Assembly (NCBI RefSeq): GCF_946222305.1
Contig: NZ_CAMIHZ010000031.1
Location: forward strand, 1-27,402
Direction: 5' to 3'
Length of the DNA stretch: 27,402 nt
Source: an uncultured Corynebacterium sp.
GTDB lineage: Bacteria > Actinomycetota > Actinomycetes > Mycobacteriales > Mycobacteriaceae
Shown here: positions 1 through 7,330 of the stretch, one piece after another
Position numbering within the stretch: position 1 is the stretch's first letter
Layout: every line of letters starts with the position of its first letter
Translations under genes and position numbers: made by a program
Notes under the pieces: model-generated
Seen by the model: only the letters and a program-made list of their open reading frames with translations
Told to the model about the DNA's origin: nothing
Database searches by the model: none

Positions 1-1349
1 GTTGCCCGCGTTTCGAATCGCACCGTCAGCACGTGCTCGCCCACCCCCTGGACCCACCCGTGGCCGAACTCATCGTGATGCACGTCTTGGGTGGGCCGCC
101 ACCGGCGAGCCGCGATTCTCTCCGCAGATACCGCATCGACCCAGTTCGGCGACTCCTCTCCGGCGCCACTCGCCCCATCTGTTCGGCCAATATCGCTGCT
201 GATACGCACCACGCCGGCCCCCGCCAAGCGACCACTTTTATCCGTATCCAATTCGGGGAACAGCAGTTGCTGCCGGTCATCAGCCAACCCCGACAACCCC
301 AATCCCACCAGGCGCACCGCACCCAGATCCTCCGGCCGCGGCAGAATCCTGCGCGCGACATTAATTATCACATCCACGTCGTCAGTCGGCGCCGCCAACG
401 TTGCCGACCGCGTGTGAATCTGAAAATCGGCCGTCCGAATCTTCACTGTGATCGTCTTCGCCGCCCGGCCATCTTTGCGCAACCGGGCATGCGCTTGGCG
501 GGCACTGGCTTCCAGATGCAGAAGAACCTCGCGGGTCGTGCGCACGTCTGTCTGCAGAGTCCGCTCCGCGCTCACTTGTTTCGCACGCGCTCGCGGCGCT
601 ACCGGGCGCGGATCATCCCCATCGGCCATCCGCTGCAGCTCCAGCCCTGTGTTCCCCAGCAAAGTGCGCACGTCTGTGCTGTCCATACGCACGAATTGCC
701 CGATCGTCTCCACGCCAACTTCCTGCAGTCGCCCGCGCGCCACCTTGCCGATACCCCACACCTCCCCGACGTGGCGTTCGTAGAACACCTCTGACCGCAA
801 CTCGGGATCGACCACGAAGATGCCATGTGGTTTCGCCAGATCGCTAGCCATTTTCGCATCCATCTTGGTGGCCGCCATACCGATGGAACAGGGCAAGCCG
901 GTTTCTTCTTCTACCGCTTTTTGAAATTCCGACGCCCACTTCCGCGCCGCCGCAACCCCCTCCGGACCTTCTAGACCTGCGAGTTCCGCGGGTTCTGCAA
1001 AGCCCTCATCGATGGAGATTTGCTCCACCACTCCGGCAAAGCGCGTGATGATACCGAAAATGCGGCGCGAAGCCGCCTTGTATACCTCCCGGCGTGGATC
1101 CACGACGACAGCCCGGTGGCGGCACATTCGGATGGCCTGATGCATCGGCATCGCCGATCGCACTCCGAAGGTACGAGCCTCATAGGATGCTCCGGCCACA
1201 ACTCCCCTGCCCGAGGTGCCGCCCACCAGCACGGGGCGGCCACGCAGTGCAGGACGGGTGAGCTGTTCCACGGAGGCGTAAAACGCGTCCATGTCGATGT
1301 GGGCTACCCATCGTGCTGCCGGGGTTTGTGGCGTTGCGTGCCGGGCCAT
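1..1349 (-). CDS. dinB: DNA polymerase IV, Y family (3' end outside window)
   Basis: Error-prone translesion DNA polymerase that extends past damaged or misaligned template. Reading from the ATG at 1349 the frame stays open to the left edge, giving 449 residues without a stop. HIDMDAFYASVE near residues 17-28 carries the first metal-binding Asp (D19), and ISIDE at 111-115 carries the D114/E115 pair, so the catalytic carboxylates are present. Finger, palm and little-finger regions read through without a break. QQLLF at 360-364 resembles a beta-clamp binding motif, followed by a low-complexity tail that continues out of the window. The start lies only 2 bases after the stop of the upstream membrane-protein gene and has AGGA 7 bases before the ATG, which suggests translational coupling. 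No LexA box is visible directly upstream, so any SOS control would have to act from further away. Confidence 0.95.
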   Translation of the reverse strand, partial: MARHATPQTPAARWVAHIDMDAFYASVEQLTRPALRGRPVLVGGTSGRGVVAGASYEARTFGVRSAMPMHQAIRMCRHRAVVVDPRREVYKAASRRIFGIITRFAGVVEQISIDEGFAEPAELAGLEGPEGVAAARKWASEFQKAVEEETGLPCSIGMAATKMDAKMASDLAKPHGIFVVDPELRSEVFYERHVGEVWGIGKVARGRLQEVGVETIGQFVRMDSTDVRTLLGNTGLELQRMADGDDPRPVAPRARAKQVSAERTLQTDVRTTREVLLHLEASARQAHARLRKDGRAAKTITVKIRTADFQIHTRSATLAAPTDDVDVIINVARRILPRPEDLGAVRLVGLGLSGLADDRQQLLFPELDTDKSGRLAGAGVVRISSDIGRTDGASGAGEESPNWVDAVSAERIAARRWRPTQDVHHDEFGHGWVQGVGEHVLTVRFETRA

Positions 1350-1351
1350 GA

Positions 1352-1843
1352 CTAGTCCTGGGGCTCCGGAAAACTCTCGGGTTCAGCGATATCGTCGATC
1401 GCTCCCACGACGGGTTCTTCCTTGGCGGGCTTGCGCAGCGCGACCGCGGCGACGACCAAAATGATGCCACCGATCTCCGCGCCACTGAGGCGCTGGTCCA
1501 GCGCGACTGCGCCCAGCACCGCTGCCGTGAGCGGCAAGAGCGCCAACAGGACGGCGAAATATGCTTGTCCCGCCATGCGCAAAATGATTTGGTCCAAGCT
1601 ATACGGAATCACCGCGCTCAATACGCCTAGGCCAGCGGCCAAACCGAGCGAGATCCAATCGCGGAGGCTGGAACTGCCCAATGCGGCCACGACGATGGGG
1701 CCGATGAATTCGAAGAGGCCGACCGCGACCGCTGCTCCGGCATAGAGGGACAAGCCGGAAAGCACCATGAGAGCTGGTGCCAGCAGCGGCGCTGCCTGCG
1801 AGGCGAAGGCCGAGAACCGGCCCGCGGGAGGATCAATACTCAA
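1352..1843 (-). CDS. Half-size EamA/RhtA-like membrane protein, probably an N-terminally truncated remnant
   Basis: A 163-residue hydrophobic protein with about five membrane segments. The stretch with VLSAVIPYSLDQIILR followed by a helix around LLALLPLTAAVLGAVAL and a last helix IILVVAAVAL matches the C-terminal EamA domain of drug/metabolite transporters such as the RhtA amino-acid exporter group. Family members normally have two EamA domains and about 280-300 residues, so the first domain is missing here. The start is a TTG at 1843 with only a weak upstream purine run; no ATG or GTG exists between the ileS stop (1877-1879) and this TTG. The frame is the same as ileS, with 11 sense codons between the ileS stop and the TTG. 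The C-terminal tail is acidic and soluble. It could be a decaying exporter, or a functional half-size protein that dimerises; I favour the former but the frame is intact. Confidence 0.7.
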   Translation of the reverse strand: MSIDPPAGRFSAFASQAAPLLAPALMVLSGLSLYAGAAVAVGLFEFIGPIVVAALGSSSLRDWISLGLAAGLGVLSAVIPYSLDQIILRMAGQAYFAVLLALLPLTAAVLGAVALDQRLSGAEIGGIILVVAAVALRKPAKEEPVVGAIDDIAEPESFPEPQD

Positions 1844-1876
1844 CTGAGCGGAAAACCACCCTTCGATGTTGGAGTG

Positions 1877-4800
1877 CTAGTTCTTCGTAACATCCACGCT
1901 GCAGCCGTCGGCGACATCATGGGTCAGCTGCTCACCCGTGGTGACCTCGACCTCAGTGGCCAGCACTTCGTCGGCGATGTGCTGTGCGTGGGTTTCTGCC
2001 CAGACCTTCTTGTCTGCTGGGACGGACAGGCGCAGGGAGATGCGGTCGCTGATCTGCAGGCCGCTGTTCTTGCGGGCTTCCTGGATTCCACGGATGCGGT
2101 CGGCTGCCCAGCCCTCGGCTTCGAGCTCATCGGTGGTCGTCGTGTCCAGTACCACTAGGCCACCTTCGCTGGCGACCTCTGCAGTGTGGTCTGGGTCGAC
2201 CGCGACCAGCTTGCGGGTGAACTCGCCGTCCTGCAGTTCAATGCCGTCGGCGGTGACGGTTCCGTCTTCAGCCACGGTGTAATTGCCAGACTTCACTGCC
2301 TTGATCACACGCTGGACATCCTTGCCCAGACGTGGGCCGGCGACGCGGGCGTTGACCACGACCTCGAAGGAGCCCACGCTAGCCACGTCCTCAGTCAAGA
2401 CAACTTCCTTGACATTGACCTCGTCGGCAATGATCTGAACGAAGTCGCGGAGGTTTGCGGCCCCGGGCAGCGCCACCGTCAGCTTGGGCAGCGGCAAGCG
2501 ATTGCGGAGCTTGTGGGCCTTGCGCAGCGAACTCGTGGCAGAACTAATGGCACGGACGGCATCCATAGCTTCCACGAGTTGTGCATCCGCAGGCAACGCT
2601 GCGACCTCGGGCCAGTCCACCAAGTGGACGGAGCGCTCACCGGTCAAGCCACGCCAGATGACCTCGGTGGTCATGGGCAGCAGTGGAGCGGCGATCCGGC
2701 TGAGGGTTTCCAGCACGGTGTAAAGGGTGTTGAAGGCCTCTGGGTGGCCTTCTTCCCCGGTGTCGCCAGCCCAGAAACGTTCACGGGAACGGCGGACGAA
2801 CCAGTTGGTCAATACATCGCAGAAGCTGCGCACTTCGTCGCAAGCGATGGCGATGTTAGTGGCGTCCAGTGCTTCGGTGACTGCGGCGACTGTGTCGTGC
2901 AGCTTAGCTAGGATGTAGCGGTCCAGCACGTGGGTGGAAGTGGTATCCCACTTCGCCGGCTGGGAGGCGTACAAGCGCAGGAAGGAGTACGCGTTCCACA
3001 TCGGCAGCATCGCCTGGCGCACGCCTTCGCGGATACCCTGCTCGGTGACGATCAAGTTACCACCGCGCAAGATTGGCGAACTCATGAGGAACCAACGCAT
3101 GGCATCGGAACCATCGCGGTCGAAGACCTCATTGACGTTCGGGTAGTTGCCCTTGGACTTACTCATCTTCAGTCCGTCATCGCCCAGCACGATGCCGTGT
3201 GCCACGACCTTCTTGAAGGCAGGGCGGTCGAACAATGCCGTGGCCAACACGTGAAGGGTGTAGAACCAGCCACGGGTTTGGCCGGAGTACTCCACGATGA
3301 AGTCACTTGGCGAGTGGGTCTCGAACCATTCCTTGTTTTCGAATGGGTAGTGCTTCTGCGCAAACGGCATGGAACCGGACTCGAACCAGCAATCCAGGAC
3401 TTCCGGTACGCGGCGCATCATGGACTTGCCGGTGGGATCGTCCGGGTTGGGGCGAACCAGCTGATCGATGTTCGGGCGGTGCAGCGATTCAGGGCGCACG
3501 CCGAAGTCACGCTCCAGCTCATCCAAGCTGCCGTAGACATCCATGCGTGGGTATTCGTCGTTATCGGAAACCCAGACCGGGATCGGGGCACCCCAGTAGC
3601 GGTTACGGGAGATATTCCAATCGCGTGCACCTTCTAGCCATTTGCCGAACTGGCCGTCGCGGATGTGAGATGGCATCCACTCGATCTGCTCGTGGTTGAT
3701 TTCCACCATACGATCACGGAACTTCGTTACCGCCACGAACCAAGATGGCAGCGCCATGTAGATCAGTGGCTCGCCAGAACGCCACGAGTGTGGGTAAGAG
3801 TGTTCGATGGTTTGGTGGCGGAAGACCCGGCCTGCCGCCTTGAGATCCTTGATGATGTTCTTGTTGGCGTCGAAAACCAGCTGGCCTTCGTATTCGGGCA
3901 CCTGGGAGGTGAAGGTTCCGTCGATATCCACTGGAATCACCAAGTCGATATCCGCCTGCTCGCAAGTATTCATATCGTCTTCACCGAAGGCTGGGGCTTG
4001 GTGGACCACGCCGGTACCGTCTTCAGTCGTGACGTATTCAGCACTGAGGATCTGAAAGGCGTTGCGGGTGTCGCGGAAGTAGTCGAAAACCGGCTCGTAG
4101 GTCAGGCCTACCAGTTTTTCTCCTGTAAACGACGCCACGACCTCACGGTTCTCGCCAAACTCCTTGGCATACGCGCCAACCAGTTGTTCGGCGAGCAGCA
4201 AGGTCTTACCAACAAAGTCGGCAGCACCATCGGCGCCAACGCGAACCAGCTGGTAGTTCACGTTGGGGTTCACGGCCAGCGCAAGGTTACTAGGCAAAGT
4301 CCATGGCGTGGTCGTCCAGGCAATAGCAGCAGCTTCGAGCAACTCGGGGTGTGCGCCCACCGTCTTTTCAGCAGAGGTGCCCTCACGAGCGCCTGTTAAC
4401 GGCATGGTGACGGTCAGGGTGGGATCCTGACGCATCTTGTAGGAATCATCCAAGCGTGTTTCGTGGTTCGACAGCGGGGTCTGCTCCGCCCAAGAATATG
4501 CCAGCACCCGGAAGCCCTGGTAGATCAAGCCCTTGTCGTAGAGGGTCTTAAACGCCCACATGACGGACTCCATGAAGTTCAAGTCCATGGTCTTGTAGCC
4601 GTTATCGAAGTCCACCCAGCGAGCCTGGCGGGTGACGTAGTTTTTCCACTCGTCGGTGTACTTCAACACGCTTGTCGCGCAGAATTCGTTGAACTTCTGC
4701 AGGCCCATTTCCTCGATGCCATCGCGCCCCTTGATGCCAAGCTGCTTTTCAGCTTCGAGTTCTGCGGGAAGGCCGTGGCAGTCCCAGCCGAATACGCGAG

Positions 4801-5074
4801 GAACCTGCTTGCCGCGCATGGACTGGTAGCGCGGAACGATGTCCTTGACGTAGCCGGTCAGCAAGTGGCCGTAGTGTGGCAGGCCATTAGCGAATGGGGG
4901 GCCGTCGTAGAAGATGTATTCTTCGGCTCCAGAGCGTTGCTCGATGGAGGCCTGGAAGGTTTTGTCCTTCTTCCAGAAGTCCAAGACTTGTTGTTCGAGG
5001 TCTGGGAAGGCGGTGGACCCGCCGTTGGACATATCAACGCGGGGGTATGCCCCGCCGGCTGGGGTGGCGTTCAT
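1877..5074 (-). CDS. ileS: Isoleucyl-tRNA synthetase, long eukaryote-like type
   Basis: Charges tRNA-Ile with isoleucine in the cytoplasm. The 1065-residue product has the class I signatures: PPFANGLPHYGH (HIGH-type motif, HYGH at residues 67-70) and KMSKS at 636-640, with the CP1 editing region between them and an anticodon-binding region after. HYGH and the length place it with the long, eukaryote-like IleRS group that is usual in actinobacteria and also includes mupirocin-insensitive enzymes; the resistance itself is an inference. I chose the ATG at 5074 because GAAGGA lies 10 bases upstream (5085-5090). The longer in-frame TTG at 5119 falls inside the T-box structure and would make no sense there. 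Expression is probably controlled by the isoleucine T-box leader just upstream. The half-size EamA gene and dinB follow closely and may be cotranscribed. Confidence 0.97.
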   Translation of the reverse strand: MNATPAGGAYPRVDMSNGGSTAFPDLEQQVLDFWKKDKTFQASIEQRSGAEEYIFYDGPPFANGLPHYGHLLTGYVKDIVPRYQSMRGKQVPRVFGWDCHGLPAELEAEKQLGIKGRDGIEEMGLQKFNEFCATSVLKYTDEWKNYVTRQARWVDFDNGYKTMDLNFMESVMWAFKTLYDKGLIYQGFRVLAYSWAEQTPLSNHETRLDDSYKMRQDPTLTVTMPLTGAREGTSAEKTVGAHPELLEAAAIAWTTTPWTLPSNLALAVNPNVNYQLVRVGADGAADFVGKTLLLAEQLVGAYAKEFGENREVVASFTGEKLVGLTYEPVFDYFRDTRNAFQILSAEYVTTEDGTGVVHQAPAFGEDDMNTCEQADIDLVIPVDIDGTFTSQVPEYEGQLVFDANKNIIKDLKAAGRVFRHQTIEHSYPHSWRSGEPLIYMALPSWFVAVTKFRDRMVEINHEQIEWMPSHIRDGQFGKWLEGARDWNISRNRYWGAPIPVWVSDNDEYPRMDVYGSLDELERDFGVRPESLHRPNIDQLVRPNPDDPTGKSMMRRVPEVLDCWFESGSMPFAQKHYPFENKEWFETHSPSDFIVEYSGQTRGWFYTLHVLATALFDRPAFKKVVAHGIVLGDDGLKMSKSKGNYPNVNEVFDRDGSDAMRWFLMSSPILRGGNLIVTEQGIREGVRQAMLPMWNAYSFLRLYASQPAKWDTTSTHVLDRYILAKLHDTVAAVTEALDATNIAIACDEVRSFCDVLTNWFVRRSRERFWAGDTGEEGHPEAFNTLYTVLETLSRIAAPLLPMTTEVIWRGLTGERSVHLVDWPEVAALPADAQLVEAMDAVRAISSATSSLRKAHKLRNRLPLPKLTVALPGAANLRDFVQIIADEVNVKEVVLTEDVASVGSFEVVVNARVAGPRLGKDVQRVIKAVKSGNYTVAEDGTVTADGIELQDGEFTRKLVAVDPDHTAEVASEGGLVVLDTTTTDELEAEGWAADRIRGIQEARKNSGLQISDRISLRLSVPADKKVWAETHAQHIADEVLATEVEVTTGEQLTHDVADGCSVDVTKN

Positions 5075-5083
5075 GGCGCTAGA

Positions 5084-5404
5084 GTCCTTCGCTGTTGTTG
5101 CTACTTCTTCGGCTAACAACAGGGACGGTGGAACGAATTATTGCCTCGGTTCCCTCGCGGTACCACCCTGATTGAACAAAACTGACCCACCTGAAGATGG
5201 ACGCGCTAGCTCAGTCTGCTCCACTTATCTTGAGACGTATCGTGCCTCGTGGCCGGTCGGTTCTACTGAGCTAAGGATCTTTCGCTGTGTGTTACTCACT
5301 GCGGATTCTTCAGCTTTTCTTCCGACGACGCTCCCCGGTGATGGCCGGATCAGTGCGTTTCTTGGCTCATTGCGCGACCATGGCCAAGATCGTGATGTTC
5401 ATGC
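5084..5404 (-). promoter_or_regulatory. Isoleucine T-box riboswitch, translational type, in the ileS leader
   Basis: The minus-strand RNA holds a canonical T-box bulge, UGGUACCGCG at 5165..5156, whose UGGU pairs with the CCA end of uncharged tRNA. An AUC isoleucine specifier followed by A sits at 5342..5340, next to the CCGGGGAG and CGGAAGAA elements usual in actinobacterial ileS leaders. The antisequestrator closes as CAGGG (5170..5166) with CCCUG (5124..5120), plus GCG with CGU. The competing sequestrator is CUGUUGUU (5122..5115) with AACAACAG (5099..5092), continued after a 4-base bulge by GUCC (5126..5123) with GGAC (5087..5084). This buries the GAAGGA ribosome-binding site. CCCUG is shared, so the two folds exclude each other. 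There is no U-tract, so control should be translational. A 7-bp hairpin (UCUUGGC/GCCAAGA, 5360-5389) precedes stem I. The 5' limit is approximate. Confidence 0.92.
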
Positions 5405-5414
5405 TACACCACGG

Positions 5415-5612
5415 TTAGAGTGTCCCTCTACCCTGCCGTTCGGGATTATCCTTACGGGTTTTCCGGTGACGCGCTAGGTCAATGAGCGAAAGCACCACGC
5501 CCACTGCTGCAATCCCGATGCAAATCCAAGCCAAGGTCATAGATCCCTGCCAAAGCGCAAAGACGAGGACTGCGAAGCCGATTATTGCTAGAGCAATTGC
5601 AACTGCAAGCAT
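5415..5612 (-). CDS. Small two-helix membrane protein of unknown function
   Basis: A 65-residue protein with two membrane segments (about residues 2-20 and 26-43) joined by a short loop with a Trp and Gly, then a basic, hydrophilic tail (RHRKTRKDNPERQ). It starts at ATG 5612 with a modest AGAAAG upstream and ends at TAA 5415, just where the ileS leader begins. I do not recognise a family with a known function. Small membrane proteins at this site between divIVA and ileS seem plausible for corynebacteria, but I cannot confirm conservation here. The positive-inside rule would place the basic tail in the cytoplasm. Its position 58 bases downstream of divIVA makes cotranscription likely, so a role at the cell pole or in the envelope is possible but only by association. 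Confidence 0.7.
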   Translation of the reverse strand: MLAVAIALAIIGFAVLVFALWQGSMTLAWICIGIAAVGVVLSLIDLARHRKTRKDNPERQGRGTL

Positions 5613-5670
5613 GGTGCTTTCTGAAGAGGGTTACCGCTACAAGCGTAAAGCTGTCGAAAGCTTTTGTCGC

Positions 5671-6777
5671 TTAGCGGTTGTTGTTCTGCGAGTCGATGGA
5701 GCCGGCTGGGGCTGCGGTGCCGCGACTGTTGAGCTCCTCCAGCTGGGACTCGAGGAAGGTCTTCAGGCGGGTGCGGTACTCGCGCTCGTAGGTGCGCAAT
5801 TCTTCAATGCGCGCCTCAAGGGTCTGCTGCTGGCTCTTGACCGTGGTCATGATCTCAGTGTGCTTGCGCTCTGCATCCTGCTGCAGGGCGTTTGCCTTCT
5901 CCTGAGCCTGGCGGATCTGAGCCTGGGACTGAGCAGTTGCGTCGGAAACCATGGTCTCGGACTTCTGCTTAGCGTCGGCCAGCTGAGCCTCGGACTGCTG
6001 CTTGGCATCGGCCAGCATCTTCTCGGAACGGGACTTCGCGTCCGCAAGCTGTGCCTCAGACTTCTTCTTCGCATCGTCCAGAGTTGCCTTGGAGCTTGCG
6101 TCTGCATCGTCCACGGTCTTCTTGGCTTGGGCGCGCGCCTGCTCCAGCATGGAGGTGGACTCTGCCTTGGCATCGCCGGTGAGGCGGTCTGCCATCTCTT
6201 GAGCCAAGGATAGAACGCGGGCAGCCTGCATGTGGGTATCTGGGGTGGCGACGCCATCCTTGCCGGCCTCGGTACCCGTAGTAACAGCCTGGGATGCCTG
6301 TGCTGGCTGAGCCTTCTTAGCCTCTGCGGCCTCAGCCTGTGCCTTGCGAGCATTCTCCTCGGCCTGGCGTGCACGGTCTTCAGCCTGCTTCAGGCGAGCC
6401 TCGTACTGCTCCTTAACACGAGCCTCAACCTGCGCGGTGGACTCTGCCTGCGCATTGTTGGAGGCCTGCGCTTGGGACTGCGCCTGCGCTTGAGCCTTGC
6501 GCTGTGCTTCAGCCTCGATCTGTGGGCGCAGCTCGGCCTCAATCTTGCGACGCAGCTCGGCCTCATTAACCTGAGGCTGAGCGGTAGCTGCTGCCCCACC
6601 CTGGGAAGGAGCATCTTGCAGCTTCTGCTTCAGATCAGCGTTTTCTTCCTGGAGCTCCGCGAGCGTGTCCTCGACGAGGTCAAGGAACTGGTCCACCTCA
6701 TCTTCGTTGTATCCCCGCTTGCCGATTGGTGGCTTGCTAAAGGCGACGTTGTGCACATCAGCTGGAGTCAGCGGCAT
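5671..6777 (-). CDS. divIVA: Polar growth and division protein DivIVA (Wag31)
   Basis: Cytoplasmic coiled-coil scaffold that gathers at curved membrane at the cell poles and septum and directs tip growth in mycolata. The N-terminus shows the DivIVA lipid-binding domain: PLTPADVHNVAFSKPPIGKR followed by GYNEDEVDQFLDLVEDTL and a heptad coil (residues 1-55). Then comes an Ala/Gln/Glu-rich region (60-160), a short linker rich in Thr, Gly and Asp (160-182), and a second coiled coil to about 350, ending in a Gly/Ala/Asn tail. Residues 229-294 are six 11-residue repeats of the type SEAQLADAKSR. At 368 residues it is longer than mycobacterial Wag31 (about 260) and near the size of the corynebacterial form. 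GGAAGGGAAT precedes the ATG by 3 bases. It has its own promoter region, because a terminator closes the yggT transcript upstream. Confidence 0.97.
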   Translation of the reverse strand: MPLTPADVHNVAFSKPPIGKRGYNEDEVDQFLDLVEDTLAELQEENADLKQKLQDAPSQGGAAATAQPQVNEAELRRKIEAELRPQIEAEAQRKAQAQAQSQAQASNNAQAESTAQVEARVKEQYEARLKQAEDRARQAEENARKAQAEAAEAKKAQPAQASQAVTTGTEAGKDGVATPDTHMQAARVLSLAQEMADRLTGDAKAESTSMLEQARAQAKKTVDDADASSKATLDDAKKKSEAQLADAKSRSEKMLADAKQQSEAQLADAKQKSETMVSDATAQSQAQIRQAQEKANALQQDAERKHTEIMTTVKSQQQTLEARIEELRTYEREYRTRLKTFLESQLEELNSRGTAAPAGSIDSQNNNR

Positions 6778-6802
6778 TAGATTCCCTTCCGGTTCGAAAA
6801 CG

Positions 6803-6831
6803 CCTCATTAAAAGGTCTCTGGCTAATGAGG
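6803..6831 (-). promoter_or_regulatory. Hairpin in the divIVA 5' untranslated region
   Basis: CCTCATTA (6803-6810) and TAATGAGG (6824-6831) form a perfect 8-bp stem with a 13-base loop, 25 bases upstream of the divIVA ATG and close to its ribosome-binding site. There is no U-tract, so it is not a terminator. It may stabilise the mRNA or control translation. The loop carries AAGGTCTCTGGC, which recurs with one change at 7123-7135. Confidence 0.5.
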
Positions 6832-6860
6832 ATCTTCTGTAATTGTTGCAAACTGCTAAC

Positions 6861-6891
6861 AGCATACCAGTGGTTAGCGAGTAAAGCTCAA
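6861..6891 (-). promoter_or_regulatory. Candidate divIVA promoter
   Basis: On the minus strand a TATGCT -10 hexamer (6866..6861) is preceded by TGG, giving an extended -10 (TGN). TTGAGC (6891..6886) lies 19 bases upstream as a possible -35, slightly far; GAGCTT at 17 bases is the alternative. The implied start near 6854 would give a leader of about 75 bases that includes the 6803-6831 hairpin. This is a motif-based guess without expression support. Confidence 0.4.
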
Positions 6892-7281
6892 CTAAATGTG
6901 GAGATTTTCATCTCAACATAGGGAAAGCCGCCACCGAGGGACCCACATTTCCCGCGGCGACGGCTTCCATCACTACACACGACATCTCCGCGGCCTCACT
7001 CAACTACCGCGAAGATGGCACAAGTGTATCCAACGCAAAACCGTTGAACAAGTCTTTTTCGGTCGCAGAGACTCATTTTTTAATTCAGCGCAACCAGTCC
7101 ACCATAAACTAAGCGATTATTTAAGGTCACTGGCTCTTATAAAGGGTGGGCAATGCACTATTTTTAAGGTCAAGCCACATACCCCTAGCCGTAAAGTTCA
7201 GACTAATCTACACCCCCAAAAGCGGGTAATAATACCCCCCAGACTAGCTACAACACATAGTGACCAAGACCACCTCAATGC
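6892..7281. other. Intergenic region upstream of divIVA, no gene recognised
   Basis: About 390 bases, visibly richer in A+T than the flanking genes. It holds two copies of TTTAAGGTCA (7120-7129 and 7163-7172, plus strand), an AAGGTCACTGGCT element (7123-7135), and an inverted repeat AAGCCG/CGGCTT (6925-6930 and 6961-6966). On the minus strand TTGACC and TATAAG hexamers occur but not at promoter spacing. An open plus-strand frame here encodes an Arg/His-rich product with no recognisable domain, and I do not call it a gene. A small RNA cannot be excluded, but I see no terminator that would end one. Confidence 0.5.
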
Positions 7282-7315
7282 AAAAGAGGCGCCCGGAACC
7301 TAATCCGCGCGCCTC
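7282..7315 (-). terminator. Intrinsic terminator after yggT
   Basis: On the minus strand GAGGCGC (7315..7309) pairs with GCGCCTC (7292..7286), a 7-bp G+C-rich stem with a 16-base loop, followed at once by TTTT (7285..7282). It begins 16 bases past the yggT stop codon and therefore closes the long division and cell-wall transcript before divIVA. Confidence 0.8.
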
Positions 7316-7330
7316 GGCGTCGAAAACTCT

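Noticed and set aside
33..794. Plus-strand open frame of 253 codons opposite dinB
   Set aside because: Mirror of the dinB reading frame, Arg/Pro/His-rich, no domain or start signal.
6925..6966. AAGCCG/CGGCTT inverted repeat upstream of divIVA as a terminator or RNA gene
   Set aside because: Only 6 pairs around a 30-base loop and no T-tract; probably chance.
6896..7303. Plus-strand open frame of 135 codons upstream of divIVA
   Set aside because: Product is Arg/His/Gln-rich with no domain, no good ribosome-binding site, and it overlaps the yggT terminator; it looks like intergenic DNA.
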